Shown: piece by piece, positions 12,101 to 25,177 of the stretch
How positions within the stretch are numbered: the first letter of the stretch is position 1
Layout of the letters: the number at the start of each line of letters is the position of its first letter
NCBI GenBank assembly: GCA_034336665.1
Contig: CM067566.1
Coordinates: forward strand, 30,720,330-30,784,329
Source of the DNA: Luscinia megarhynchos
Lineage: Eukaryota; Chordata; Aves; Passeriformes; Turdidae
Reading direction: 5' to 3'
Length of the DNA stretch: 64,000 bases
Notes under the pieces: generated by a model
What the model saw: only the letters and a program-made list of their open reading frames with translations
Database searches by the model: none
Told to the model about the DNA's origin: nothing
Program-made: the position numbers and the translations under genes

Positions 12101-12716
12101 AGCTTGATATCCATATTTTCAAAAATAAGAAATATTCACCACTGCAAATGAGATTAGTGAAGACACTCTTGACCACATGTAATACCATGAGAACTAGAAC
12201 ATCTTGCAGAAAATAATTTTCTTGGTTTATTAAAATGACAGATAATTTGACAATTTTCTAAATTTATCACTAACCTGGAGGATGCCAATGCTCCACCAGA
12301 GAATTATGAAGACTGTGCTTCAGCTGTGTGGAAGTAGTATGAAAATCAACTATTAAAATCTGTAAGAAAATGAGTTACTACTTTGAAGATATCAAAATAT
12401 CCATGAGAAAATAAATAATTTGCTAGCCAAACTATAATTTGGATAGCATACAAAGTGTAACCCAAGATGATAGCAAGGATGAAAAGGAGAAAAACATATA
12501 GACAGAAAGAGAAAACATAATTAAATCAATTTATTCTAGGCACTCAATAAAACAAGAATCCTTGGGAAGTAAATTGCACTTAGAGGGTTAAAACTACTAG
12601 TCCACAAGGGGTTTTCTAATTTTTGAGAGCCTTATCTCCAATCTCAAAATTTTTAAATTCAAAATCATTGTGGTTTTGGAATGTAAAATTCAGAAAGTTC
12701 TATAGATTAATATACT
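9193..12716. other. Unique AT-rich DNA with a motif-dense segment
   Basis: No gene or mobile element recognised. The part around 9830-10150 stands out for dense transcription-factor-like motifs and is listed separately. Two frames of 87 and 98 codons (10727-10990 minus, 11604-11900 plus) have no recognisable domain and are treated as chance. Confidence 0.55.
9830..10150. promoter_or_regulatory. Candidate conserved enhancer-like segment with CArG box
   Basis: Within about 320 bases of non-repeat DNA I see ccatattagg at 10012-10021, an exact CArG box of the form known from the c-fos serum response element and bound by SRF. Also present are ttaattga (homeodomain-like, 9939-9946), ttatgcaat (C/EBP-like, 9915-9923), and a cagctg E-box (10054-10059) overlapping ctgtca (MEIS/TGIF-like, 10057-10062). 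Density and texture resemble vertebrate conserved non-coding elements, but conservation cannot be seen from one genome. Single motifs occur by chance; the exact CArG box is the least expected. Confidence 0.3.
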
Positions 12717-12760
12717 GATGGATAGATAGATAGATAGATAGATAGAGAGACAGAGAGATA

Positions 12761-12791
<31 letters not shown>

Positions 12792-12793
12792 AT
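12717..12793. repeat. (GATA)n and (TAAA)n compound microsatellite
   Basis: A gata run at 12717-12745 passes through a gaga/caga-rich bridge into a taaa run at 12761-12793. It lies just outside the 3' end of the minus-strand CR1 that follows, so it may have grown from the element's simple terminal repeats or from the insertion site. Confidence 0.95.
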
Positions 12794-12810
12794 ATGTATA
12801 TAAAGGTACT

Positions 12811-13352
12811 TGAAATCCCAGGTTTAGGTTAGAAGGGACCTTGAAGACCATCTAATTCCTTCCCCCTTGCCATGGGCAGGGACACCTTCCACCAGAGCAG
12901 TTGCTCAGTTCCAGGGACACAATATCCACAACTCCTCTGGGAAATGGTCCAGTGCCTCACCACCCTCACAGTGAAAAATCTGTTCATAATATCCAACCTG
13001 AACCTAACCTCTTTCAGTTTAAAGCCACTTCTTGTCCCATCACTACACACTCTTGCAAAAAGTCCCTCTGCAGCTCTCTTGCAGGCCCCTTTTAGGTACT
13101 GGAAGGTGCTAAAAGATCTCCTGGAGCCCTCTCTTCTCCAGGCTGAACAACTCCAGCTCTCTCAGCCTGTCATCAGTAGGAGAGGTGGCACCTGGTCATC
13201 TTCATGGCCTTCCTTTGGCCTCTAGTGGGTCAATGTCCCTTCTGTTGCAGGGACCCCAGAGCTGGGCACAGCATTCCAGGTGGGGTCTCACAGGAGTGGA
13301 GTAGAGGGGCAGAATCACCTCCCTTGACCTGCTGGCCATGATGCTTTTGGAA
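12811..13352 (-). mobile_element. CR1 LINE, 5'-truncated, with ORF2 C-terminus relic
   Basis: About 540 bases of CR1 in minus orientation. The 3' end lies at the low coordinate (aatcccaggtttaggtt and gaagggacctt blocks). Reading the minus strand, 13399-13202 contains MASRSREVILPLYST, VRPHLECCAQLWGPC and RRDIDPLE, and 13050-12829 contains GFKLKEVRFRLDI, FFTVRVVRHW and WWKVSLPMA. These are consecutive parts of the CR1 ORF2 C-terminus, downstream of the catalytic core. Frame changes and stops lie between the blocks, so no protein can be made. The 5' truncation falls inside ORF2, typical of incomplete reverse transcription. It is among the best-preserved CR1 copies in the window. Confidence 0.95.
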
Positions 13353-16279
13353 GGAAAACCCAAATCGTACTTATCTACCATCTTCTTCCTGTAAATCAAT
13401 TTTTTGTTTCAAAAATATATAGTAGTGTAGCTCATAGTTTGTACAATAGTCTGGGTTGCTCTTTTAATGAAATATATCTGAGATACAAACATCAGGTAAT
13501 GAAAAATTATTGAGAGAATTCATTGAAAATTGTGGATTTGTTATGAGCGATGAAAAAAAGCTTAATTTGCTTATTGTTAGTAGGATTCAGTAAAGTTTCT
13601 CCAGGAAAGGGAGCCCCAAAGTAAGGATTTTGAAAGCCTGGTAGCCTCTCAATTAAATAAATCTGTGTTAGCAGCAATGTTTTAAAATTGAAGAGTCATT
13701 TTCATTGACCACTCGAATCTGTGGACAGTGCTAGTTCTCAAGTGAAAACCAAATGAATCACAGAAAAAACCCAACCAACCCAATCCTCCAACCTTTCAAA
13801 AAAATCTGATTTATAATCATGGGGTTTTATACAGCTTAAGTGATAAATTACTTCATTTATGTAGACTTTATTTGATTTACACTGACAAATAATCTAGGAC
13901 AATTTATTTGCTTTAGTTCTACATAGATGGGGGAAATTGTTTAAGTTATTGTTTGATCAAAGAAAACACCCTCTTAAGATAAAAGTTCTATCATATACAT
14001 ATATTATTAAATTTTTTTGCATAACATGCTTTTGAAAGTATATCTGTTTTATGTTGCTTAAGCATACAACTGCCTTAGAAACTAAATTATGCTGTTTGCA
14101 ACAGAGTCACAAACTCATAAATAAGAGAGAATAGAAACTGAGAATTCAGTGAGAGCTCTCAAAACCTTTTGCTAAGTACAGGAATAATTCCAGTGCCTTA
14201 AGGAAAATTCTATTTTCCCTAAATATATGATAATATCCAAGGTTATGTCTGCACCTGTGTTTCTGTGAGCTTACAGGTCTGGCTGTTCACTCTCTCATAC
14301 TATCAGTCACCATAGTAACTTTTACTGATTTCTAAAATCCTTAAGAAAACCAAAAATAAGCTGAATATATTCCAATTTCTTGTTCTCGAATTCAAGTTTC
14401 TTGGTACAAGGAGGGAGTTCTGAGACACTATATCTATTTAAATGTTTATACACACTGAATAAGCCTCCTGCCAGGTTTGCAGATAGGAAAATGTCTCTTT
14501 CACAGGTAACAGAATGATAATTTTGTGTATATTTTTCCCCGTCCCTTTGCAGGACAGGTCATATTTGACATGATCCTGATGCTCAATCATGCAGATGCCC
14601 TGGAACAAATTTGCCTTAAATATGATGTCCTTATCTCCCACGCTCTGGTTTCCTGTCACATATCCTATCCTTCAGTGTCAGTTTCTCTATCATACTGCTG
14701 TCTATTTTTTGTTAAACAATCTAAGTGGTGTGGCAGCTTGTGGTTTACAGTGGATGAGGTGGAATGGGCCATGTCTGGTGAAACCCTTCTGCTGTCCAAG
14801 GATGCCAATTTACCAGGGAGGAGCCACCTGCACTATGCCCTGACAGTGGACTTTGGGAAACCAAGCTGTTCTTTACAGCTGCAAATCCATCTGTTGAATA
14901 AATACTTATATAGAACAGCAAACTAAATATCTATAGGTCTAAAGATTGTTTTTAAAGACTGATAAATCACACCAAAGTTCAAAACACATCAACTGGATCT
15001 GATATTCATTAAGGAAACATATTGCCAAGTGTCTAGTTCTAAAGCACTTTCAGTCACAGTTTCCACATGCACAGAAAAATTAGTATTTAACACTTATGTC
15101 CTGAACTAGGTGTGACTTAGTTCTACAGAGCTGGTTCCATACAGTAAGCACTGATGGCTATTTTATAGAAAAGCCTGATTTTTATTTGATTTGAATTCCT
15201 GTGTCTGTCAAACAAACTCCATATAGAACAAGTATCTACTAGGCAGTTTAAAGGATAAAGTATAGCAATTACAAGTCTTCTTAGGTATTTTTCACTTAGC
15301 CCTGTTTATCTTCTAAATAGCAGGTCTTCATTTGGCATTTGATTTCCTTTGTTTTCCATATTTAAAAAAAATACAAAGAAATTCCATTTAACTAAATAAT
15401 AAATTATTTTCCTGTTCCAAGCAATTGTCAAAACATTGAAAAACTCCATGAAATTTCCATGAGAGGAGTTTACACTATAAAATTTTCTTCTCTTGAAATG
15501 TATTGAGAAATCAGTTTTAAACCAGAAGGTTTCTGTTTGCATTAATGGGAAAAATGGGGAATTTTTCATAGGAACCTCCTAAATTAGTGATTTATTTTAA
15601 AGAGTATGTCTTTACTATTTATCTGTGTCATTTCTTTGCTAACCCCTCTTCAAAAGCTCCAAATGTATTGGGATTAACAAGGAAAAAGTCATCACCTAAG
15701 CCTGACTAAACCTGGTTTTTATGAAAGAAAAATAGTATTTCCAAATAAAATACAATATTTCTTTGTAAGAAATACTTCGTACATTTATGTAAGAAGCACT
15801 AAGGTGAAAAGAAAGATGAAAGAAAGATTATTGCCAACGTGGAACAAGGCACAGAAGGCTGACTCATGAAAAATGGTTCTCTGGGAACTCTTGAAATCTA
15901 CTGTAGAAACTCCTACACCAGACTTCCCTTCATTGTCCTCCAAAGACACTTCATAAAGATGAAGAGCTTTTTCTAATATTGCCTAATGACAATTATAAAG
16001 AAAACAGCCTCTGAGGAAGACAGATAGTGCTTCTCAAAGCAATAACTTCCATTTGTGTAATAGAAACACCAGTACTAGACATGTAGAAATTAAATTGACA
16101 AATGTTAATAATGTATTCATGGAAGCCTGGGTTTGGGTAGAAGACTAAATGAGTAGAGAAACTACTTAAATCTCTCAAACACAGTCTTTTCCAAAAGCAT
16201 TACATGTCTGCCTCATTTCATGTGGAGTATCAGTAACACAATTTTCACTGTTCAAAATCTGTGTATGATTCTTTGCTTT

Positions 16280-16720
16280 TTTTCAGCTATCCAGGAAACA
16301 GAATGGATATAATGATTACACATTTTCTTAGCATAATATCTTTACAGACGTAGAATTAACAACTAATTTAGACAGGAATTTAAAACACCTGGCGATTAAA
16401 AATCCTCTCTTTTTTCCAATTAAAGAAGAGCTGACAAATAATATCTAATCTACAATTAGTGGTGAAATATTGTCATTTTACAGTGCAAGAAAAATGTTTT
16501 ATTTCCATCTGAATTTGCATGTTGAACAGACAAAAAATTAATTCTTCCAGATATTATCAAAATATTAACACATCTCCCAGTCAACTTTTTAATACAATTA
16601 CCTTTTATTTTTCATCCTTCCAGATGTACCTAGCTTGATGCATTTTATTCCCAAATGTTGGAATGCAAATACACTTTAACTACAAAAGTGATGGACTTTC
16701 GGGTTCTTCACATTTGCTTC
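16280..16720. promoter_or_regulatory. Candidate conserved non-coding segment
   Basis: Non-repeat DNA with many homeodomain-type cores (taatta, caattaa, gattaaaaat) and aaaacacctggcgatt near 16381-16397, in a texture typical of vertebrate developmental enhancers. No exact diagnostic site as strong as the CArG box near 10 kb is present. The call is a guess from texture and would need alignment to other birds and mammals. Confidence 0.15.
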
Positions 16721-19700
16721 TAGCTACAAGCAATGGACATAAAGGAAAGAGGGAGAATAATCAGGTTTCACTAACAGCACTCTGGCTCTTCATCTGAAAA
16801 TAGCAACATGACTACAAGGGATAAATATTGAAACAAATGAAGATTGAAACAGCTTGCTTGATTCCCTAGCTAGTTATAAAAGGAGAGAAAAAGTTGAGAT
16901 GTACCCTTAGTACATAGAAAAACTCACACCTTGAGCTAGTAAAAATCTACCCCAGAGGATGCAGGAGCTACAACAGCTGAGGAGATACAGCTGGATGCAT
17001 GAGGGGTTATAAAAAGTTCTGAGGGTTTGTGCCTCTGGAAATCCTCGTGGGTTTATGATTTATCCTTAGACTACAACAAAGATATGTGGACAAAAGTTAC
17101 TCTGAAGGTGAATAGCTGAGTGAGAAGGTGCAGATCCTGTTCCTATAGTATCTACTCACATGGTTACCAAGGGATATTGAAGGTGTTTCCTATGAAGATG
17201 TTTTCTGTGCATGTCAGCTCATGAGGGGATTAAATACAGCAGCAAAGGACTAATCTCTGTAGTCCCTTAGCTGTTGTTTCTCTCAGACAGATTACTGGTT
17301 CCTAGACTCTAACTTTTTTTAAGAAAGAATATCCTGACTGAGCAGAGAAGTTGTGATGAGTAGAAACAAACTTCTATAAAAGTCTGAAAAAATATTGGCA
17401 AACAACAAGCACATTAAATACCCTTGAAAATATTTAGAAAATTTGAGTTTTATTTAATGTGACTATTTCTTCATTCAAATACCTAAAGTTCTGTTTCTCA
17501 TATATTTGTTTTGCAACTCCACCTACAATCATCAACTTCATGGAATAAGTTCAAACCATGAAGAAGAAGCTTATTGGAGGAAAAGAACCAATATAAATGA
17601 CTTATGACAAGGAACATCAAAGCTCTTGAACTGTGCTAAAAGTCTGGCTTTTCAGTGACTGTACAAAAAAGATCACTTTACTCCCAACATGCCTGATTTG
17701 ACAGATGGCTTTTTTGTTTATTTAATTCAAGGAAAACTTTTGTACAAGAAGCAGTCCAAATATGGAATACCTAATGAAGAATGGCAGTCTGGTGATCCTG
17801 TAATTTAGAATTCAGTACGATGTCAGAACTATACTTGCAAAGTGAGGAATCAGTACATACTCGATTCATGGTGTGAAGAAATGAAATTAAATGAATGGTG
17901 ATTAGAAAAATGGTATGAAAAATTTCAAGAAGTCACAAATGTTCTTGTGAAAATAGCCACCACAACATCACCATGGGTTTGGGGCTTTTTTCAGAGAATT
18001 GGACTAGCACTAGTATTATGATTATGTGAGGCAAGTGTATTAACTCTGTTCATAAAGACCTTGGGAATTTCTGTAAATTTAAACACCTTAAACAGAGAAA
18101 GTATCTCTCATTGAAATACCAATGCAAATATATCTATGAAACTCTCAATAACTGCAATAGGCTTTAAAACAGGCCCTGTGAGACACATCCATTGTGAAAT
18201 CATCAATGAATTATGGAAAATTCTGAGGTTCTTTTAGAGAAAACAAAGACCTTCTCACAGATAGTATTTAGTTTCTAAAATGCCTACTGTGACTAAGAAC
18301 TTCCATCAGAAAAGTGTGAAGAAAACAGGTCTTTACATATATCCTTTACATACAGTATAATTTTCAGATTAGAATATTTTAAACTAGTATGAGAACAAAT
18401 TCCATTACTAACCATGGGACCTACATCAGTATCAAGTCAAACAGTCAATATGTTTATTTAAGGCAGTGCTCAAGAGCTTATTTTTTTTTCTTTGCAGCCT
18501 GACTTCTGTCTATTTAGACAGACCAGGAAGGATTATATACTGTGACAAAGAACAGCTCTGTTTTCTCACTCTGCTGAGGCTCTTCCAGAGGAGAAATTCA
18601 GGTCGTATAGAAGAGACACTCACCGTGTTAAGTGTCAACAACCTTTCCTTGTACCCATTACAGTGGTTAGTACACAATGTCAGCATTTACTGGTGGGTAA
18701 TTTCAGCTCCCTTGGAAGAAGAGGTAACCTCCTAATCAGGGACTATGATTCTGTGATACTTTGGGGTGTTTGAGAGGGCATGTGGTAGCTTGAGCATGTG
18801 TGCCCATGAGGACCACATGATATGGGAAAAAGTACCAATTGTGCCTGTTTCCAGGTTATCAACAGTTCTGTTTTACTGACAATTTTGTTTAGTTTTATCT
18901 CATAATATTTTGCAGTTTATTTGTTTGTTTGTTCCTGTGTTTTCTGTGCAAATTAAAACAAAGGCTAAAGATCTGATTTAGAATTACCAAATTCAAATTT
19001 TGATGGTTTAGCATTTAGAAAGAAAAATGCATTTTTTCACCAAGAAATATACCCAAATGCATTCTGTTTTTAAAGGGATACACATTCTTTGAAAATAGGG
19101 ATGACAGACACACAACTTCAAGGTCCATCTCGTGCTGTTTGGCATGAAGGCTCCCTGAAAAGTTTGCTTCTGATTTGTGATGCTTCTTACAAAGAAGTAG
19201 TGTTTTCAGGTGATCTGGTAACCCAGTATCTGTTGCAAAGCAAGTACTATTGCCTCTGGAGTGTGGTGGCTAACTTATTTCATCTGGGAAACAAAGAAAG
19301 GTCACTTTCATCTCCCAGCATAGCCTATTATAGATTTCAAGTTGGAAACAAAAATAGTTGACATGCTTTACAGATCTAGACTGGAAGAAGAGAATAAATA
19401 TACCACACCTATATAACTGAAAACACTAAGCTAAAGCAAACATTTTCTGTTCTTCATTCCACCATATGTGCTATTGGAGAACAGATGCTTTTCTAAGTAT
19501 AGCAGTCATTAAACTGATTTCTGATTTTCTGGGCTGACCTTTCTTTGAATGTATTTTTGAAGATAATTTTCTTGTTTTGGCATAATTTTTAATTATCTCT
19601 AATCAGTCGATGATGACATTTCTGTTTGTAGCAAAGCCTAAACTTATCCTTGAGCTCTACAGTTATTCAGGTTATATTAAAATAAACCTCAGTAGGTGTA

Positions 19701-21113
19701 TATATATATCTTTTACAACTCCATGTATATAGAGTGTGATCGTGTCCTTAGAGTAAGGACTAACAATCTTCCCATTTTACTGAATAATGCAGAAATCAGC
19801 CATTTGGAAATAGATGAAAATTATTTTTTCAGGCATATTTTAAAATAATTGTCACATCCTCATGGACTATAGCTACAATTAAAGATTAAATGTAACTTTT
19901 TAATGGCACATTCTGTTATGAACAATGTCAATATTTTTACTCAGAGGAAAAATTCCACATTTGTAGGAAAAGCATATATTTTACTACAGTCTTTTGGATG
20001 CTAAACTTGCTTCCTGGTGTATATTAAGACAGATTTTACTTTTACATTTGGGGAAGTAGTTGGTTGCCATTTTTCTGCCTAGTGTGAAGGGCATAAATAT
20101 CATATATCAGATGTTGCTAATAATATGACACAAGAAAGATAAGGAGCAAGAGAAGAATCCTTATGTTGTCTCTGACTTTCTTTTAAGACCTTTTATTGAC
20201 TTTCAGAACAAATGTGGTAAGGAACATTGCAGTCCAATATATTATGGCAAGATAGCAGACATTGATGTGCTAGGTATATGTGTGCCACCCTTTGCATTAC
20301 TTCAGTGAGTTGTGTGCATTCTTTTCTATAAATCTCTCAAAGGCTAATTGCTTTTTACTTGGAATTGGTTACAGTCTTCAATCATTTTGTAGAACTGAAA
20401 GTTTCTGGTAGAATGTGTTCTAGTCCAGCTACAAGAATTACAGGAATGAAATATAAGTTGTTCAGTTGTTCAGAGACAAAAAACCCAAATTAACCATCAA
20501 AAGAAAAATATCACTTACTATGTTTACTGTCAATAACAACAGGAAATCAGAAATAAAGAAACAAGAGAAAGCTAAAATGCAAAAGCAGCAAAAATTTCAC
20601 CATAGACCAAAATTTTAAGGACTGATATATGGTCAGGAATAATATTTATATGATTGATTCTGGCAAAAACACATAACTTTAAATCTTGTTGCAGGTGTTG
20701 CAGTTCTTAATAATCTCCCCTGTTTGCTACTTCTTGGAGATTTTGGACACTAAGTTGTTCTTAATAAAAAGGTATACATCAAGTTCAGTGAGAAGGAGCC
20801 AGGAGGAAAAAACATATGAACCATGAGATTAGCTGGTAGAGCAGAATAGTTATGGAAGAGAAATATCCAAAGAAGGAGCAATGACTGGCATCAGATGTGC
20901 TCTCCTCCCATGAGGGTCTTCTGATAAACTACTATTGCCCATGCAATCTGGATAAAAGATGTGATGCCTGAGTTTCTGGCTCCTGAGTCAAAAGAGTAGG
21001 GCTGCTCTCATAGGAACATTTGTGCATTACTTCTTTTACAGTTGTGAATTTTCAGACATGGTATCATAAGTAACATGAAATATGTCCTGTATAATTCCTT
21101 TGTAGTTCTCCAA

Positions 21114-21689
21114 TTATTGAGTAATTAATTTCAAGCAGAGAATGATCATATTTTGAGGGTTGTAAGAACAAAAGAGAGTTACATTATTTATCTGGATCAT
21201 TACTTCCCATCCTGTAGGCTTTTTAGCAGATTTTGACATTCTTGATACAGAAAGGTATAACCACAAACTCATTTTTTGGGAGTGAAATATTGGTTTGGTA
21301 TTTGACCAAAAGCTAAACTCCTTCTTTAAAAACATGTAGAAGATTTTTGAGTTTATTCTAAGATTTCTGCTGCTCAACCAGCCTTTGCCTATTAGCAATA
21401 GCTGGAAGACAAAAAGATAATGTGTAATTCTTTTTGCCACTATAGCTTCAGATATTTTAAGTAATCTATTATCCAAATGTGGCCTATGCTGCTCCTTCAT
21501 TTTGAAGAAAGGAGGGCTGTAGTGTGGAAGGATGGTGTTTTGGAAGGGGTTTTTCCCTGTCCCTAAGTTCCAGTATTTGCCTGAATACTGCTGTACACCA
21601 TTGAGAAATGCTCCCTTAATCCCATAATGATGGCCCCTGCAAGTTTTCCCCTTTCTGGTGTGATGAGGATAAACCTTGCAGTGAATCAC
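21114..21689 (-). other. Longest open frame in window (191 codons), unrecognised
   Basis: An uninterrupted ATG-to-stop frame of 191 codons. The predicted product is basic and rich in Lys, Ile, Leu and Phe, with no signal peptide, repeat or domain that I recognise. In sequence this AT-rich a frame of this length is uncommon by chance, but the codon usage is not that of a typical avian exon, and I see no clear promoter or splice structure. It could be a chance frame, a fossil of an old retroelement or a small lineage-specific gene; chance is most likely. The SINE at 21815-21963 lies about 125 bases upstream of its start. Confidence 0.1.
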
Positions 21690-21814
21690 AGGAATTAAAG
21701 AAGTGATCTCATCCTTAACTCCAGGGTGAGTGTAGCTTGCTGCAGCCCGTGTGAATACTTCAGAGCAGATGTTTAAGCATTGATCTAAGAGGATATTAGG
21801 AGTATCTATTCACA

Positions 21815-21963
21815 ATATCTTATAGCTCAGTTGGTTAGAGCAGGGTGCAAATAACACCAGAGTTGTGGGCTTAACCCCTCTAGAGGCCACTCACTTAAGA
21901 GATTGACTCAGTGATCCTTGTGGGTGTCTTCTAAGAATATTATGAGCTTCTGTGGTTCTGTAA
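21815..21963 (+). mobile_element. tRNA-Ile-derived SINE with CR1-like tail (TguSINE1-like)
   Basis: The head, about 21815-21889, matches a tRNA-Ile gene along its whole length: an A-box region tagctcagttggttagagc, the anticodon loop with aat preserved at 21850-21852, a variable region, a T-arm with a degraded B box (ggcttaaccc at 21868-21877) and a terminal cca at 21887-21889. The tail, 21890-21963, is a CR1 3' end: gtgatccttgtgggtg then ctgtggttctgtaa. This head-plus-tail arrangement is known for TguSINE1 and related passerine SINEs, which use CR1 enzymes for mobilisation. The B box has lost its invariant ttcga, so polymerase III transcription is unlikely. It is not a functional tRNA gene. 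It is also the best taxonomic marker in the window. Confidence 0.9.
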
Positions 21964-24900
21964 ACTTCTACTTTCCTTTGTACTATGTTTACTTTTCTGT
22001 TAAATCTAATGAAGTAATGAATCTGAAGCACATGGAGTAGCAAACCTGGGTAAACATCAGATACTGTTGTGATTTGTATTGAGAAAACCTCTGACATGCC
22101 ATAAACCCCAAACATTTAAGATTACTTCCATTATTTTGATTCATAGGCACTCTAATTTATTAAAGCTGAAAGGGAAAGAGAGAGGACATTAAAAATGTAT
22201 TGTTTCTCTCCCGAGCCTGAATTTCAGGTTCAAATTAAGATTTATTTCTTATAAATCAACAATGTAATGCCAATGCAAAGCACGTCTCAGTCCTTGATCT
22301 AAAGAACCAAATTTATCACAAAATATTTCTAAAGAAATATGAACTTTCCATCAGTAGGAAATCAGTAAGAAAATATTCAGGTACTTCAGAAATATTTTAG
22401 AATGTTCTCCTTCATTTTTCCCCCAAACAATAAGCACTAGCATGTTTGTGAAATAATATTAAAACCTACACAAATGTAACAAGGAGTTGTGGCATCCTAC
22501 TTTACTAAGTAATTTACTATCAGTCAAATAAATAAACTTAAATTCCAATTCAGAAAGTTTGGAGTAGGATTGGATTAACTACTTTCAGTTAGGTAACAGA
22601 TATGCATCCTTATTACAGATTACTTCTGTGGTTAAATTGCACTACATAGATATTTGAAATTTGGAACATACTAATGTCTCTGCCTCAACATCCCCTGTAT
22701 AAATTCTAATATAACCTTTTTTTTCAACAAGAAAGCTGAATAAAGCTCAAGTAGAAGACCTGGGGTCTATCCACTTCTCTGTGTTGACTATCCCTTTCAG
22801 ATATATACAGATCTTCCTATCTGTGTACATACATGATGCATGAGATGTGCACAAACAAGATCTGCTAGTTTGTTATCCCAGAAGATCTTTTCTTTGTTAT
22901 TGATTTTTTTTAAAAAAAATAATTTTCAGGAGAAATATCTAATTTTCCTTCTTTGGTGTTCATACAACACAGAAAATTTTTTGACTCAAAATAAATTCGA
23001 GATTTTCTGGAACACAATATGGAAAACTGTTCTTGAGAAAATTATGAGCCAATGCTCCATAAAGATCAGCAATTACTTCTAGAGTGTACTACATCCAGAA
23101 AAATAGGCTACAAGGAACAACAGCAGTAATGCAACAGCCAAAGATTGTAGAGTGAATAAAATGAAAGCAGATACTGCATACTAGCAGATAGAGGAATACT
23201 TCAGAAAAAGTACTAAGCTTGTATATACCTTGTTAGCTTGTTTAATATGATAAGCACTGAACAGTACTAGATTTTTCAGTTTGCTTTAGCATTTTTTATC
23301 GTGAAAAAATAGAATATTTTCCTTGACAGTGTTCAAATCAATTTTAATATTTTAAAAATAAAATAAATAGACTAGATGATTTATTTTAAAGGTTTGTTCT
23401 AAAATTCTTCTTGTGGCTCTCTAAACCCCTGCTATTCCAAACCAATTTGATGGTACAATATCATATCCATCTTCTTTGTCTTTTCCTCTTCACTGTCTCT
23501 TAATTTCTTTCTGTTCCATAGAGACTTATATAAGTAGCCATACTTTTTCACCTGGAAATGACGAAATTTATTGCTTCCTGATAACATTCCCTCCCTTCCA
23601 CAATTTGCAAATACATTTGTTTTCATTTACATAAAAGGTAGTTAAACTGAACAAATTTCCTCAGCATTAAAGTTCATTACTTCTGTTTTGGAGAAGACCC
23701 AGTACTACAGAGATCTTGATGATTTTTCCCATCTCAGTTATTTTTTTTTCATCTTCTGCACAGGAAAAACACCCCATATATCAATATCATTCTTCATTTA
23801 ACACATTACTCATCTATTTTCAGATTAGGCATCTGCTGAACAGTTTATTAATCAAGAATAGGCTATGATTTAACTAAATAAAATTTTTATTTTGCAGAGT
23901 AATTTTTTCTCTAGTTGTACCAAAATAATAGCAAGAATTTTACAAGATAATTCTGACTATATTATCATAGCAATTCTAATTGAATTTTGATCAAATATAG
24001 TCTGTATCTTAAATTCATTATTTAAGTCTGAAAGTTCCCAAGTAGTTTTGCAGAAAAGCTGTTACCAAAAGTGAAGTATTAACTCTCTTGTCCCACCATG
24101 TAAACTACGTGAATAAAAGCAAGCCTTTAGTAAAAATAGTTAATTTCTTACTCTTATTGTTTTAATGTTTCTGAACCTGCTTTTTTTTTAGCTGCTCAAT
24201 AAAAGTGCTCTGTAGGAAATCACAGTTTATATGAGACAAAGATTTCTGTTTTTCTAGAATGAAACAGAGAAAGAAAAAAGATTACAACATCAACTCAGAA
24301 GAATGTTTACAAATACAATAGTGCACAACTGAGTCACAGAAAAAAACATCCTTTTTACAAAGGGCTACTTTTCTGGGCTTATACATACATTTATAGGAGC
24401 ACAGACATGGACTTTCAATATGTTTTCAGGCTTATTGTACAATTTCTCTCCCCTTGCACACAAAGAAACCTAATGTGCAAATTTCTAATGATGCTGAAAT
24501 CTTACTTTTATTGCATAGATAAGAAGCCCCCCAGATAATGGAGTGAAAGTCAAAAGCAATATCCACACATTCTCTTGGAAGAATCATGCCTTCTTTAGAC
24601 TAACACAGACTTGAAAGAAGTGAACAAAATTTTATTCCCTCTCACATATTCTTGGGTTTTTACAATGTTTTTTCCTCTTTCTGTACAAAACATTGCATTT
24701 AGGATATATCATATGAATTTGAGTAGTTTTCTTGGATTATTCACCATGAATTCACATACCTGTTCCAGAGACAGAACCCACTTGTTCCATTTATTTTGAA
24801 TAAAAGCACATTTCTAAAACAATAACCAAACTTCAGTTCACAACTCTTGAACTGAGAATATTTGGTAACGTTACACTAGCTTAAAAGAAAATATTTTATT

Positions 24901-25177
24901 TTAATGTAACAAAACAAATTTCATGACAGATGTTCTACTTACTAATGAAAATCACAGTACTAACCCTTGTAAAAACATTCTAAAATGTAGTTACTTGTTT
25001 CTTGTTTTGGAAAACACTGCCAACTGGAGATGCCTATAAAAATGCCAATAATTTCATGATCTCTAATTGCATAGGAAAACATACTGGTATCTGCTAATAT
25101 AATAGTTCACTTAAATACTATACCTGGCATCAGGATATTTACGATGTATGATGTTGTAAGGTCATCCCATTAATTGC
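21964..25177. other. Unique AT-rich non-coding DNA
   Basis: No gene or mobile element recognised. All open frames are 80 codons or shorter and without recognisable content. Confidence 0.6.

Larger units (their letters stand above)
13353..21814. other. Unique AT-rich non-coding DNA
   Basis: About 8.5 kb without a recognised repeat element. Open frames of 133 codons (14525-14926, plus) and 191 codons (21114-21689, minus) occur; the second is listed separately. A motif-rich stretch at 16280-16720 is listed as a candidate regulatory segment. A short (TTTG)n tract lies at about 18917-18934. The stretch 16900-17300 is slightly richer in G and C and might be an old mobile-element relic, but I could not identify it. 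Confidence 0.5.

Noticed and set aside
12872..13225. 117-codon plus-strand open frame
   Set aside because: Antisense shadow of the CR1 ORF2 relic on the minus strand.
14525..14926. 133-codon plus-strand open frame
   Set aside because: Overlapped by another frame on the same strand and one on the opposite strand; no recognised content.
16900..17300. Possible old LTR or DNA transposon
   Set aside because: Somewhat less AT-rich and with a ttataaaa near 17008, but no recognisable ends or family landmarks.
18736..18765. CR1 terminal octamer-like text (atgattctgtgat)
   Set aside because: Only about 15 bases match and no CR1 3' UTR precedes it; chance is sufficient.
21815..21889. Functional tRNA-Ile gene
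   Set aside because: Acceptor-stem pairing is not seen, the B box is degraded and a CR1 tail follows directly, so it is a SINE head.
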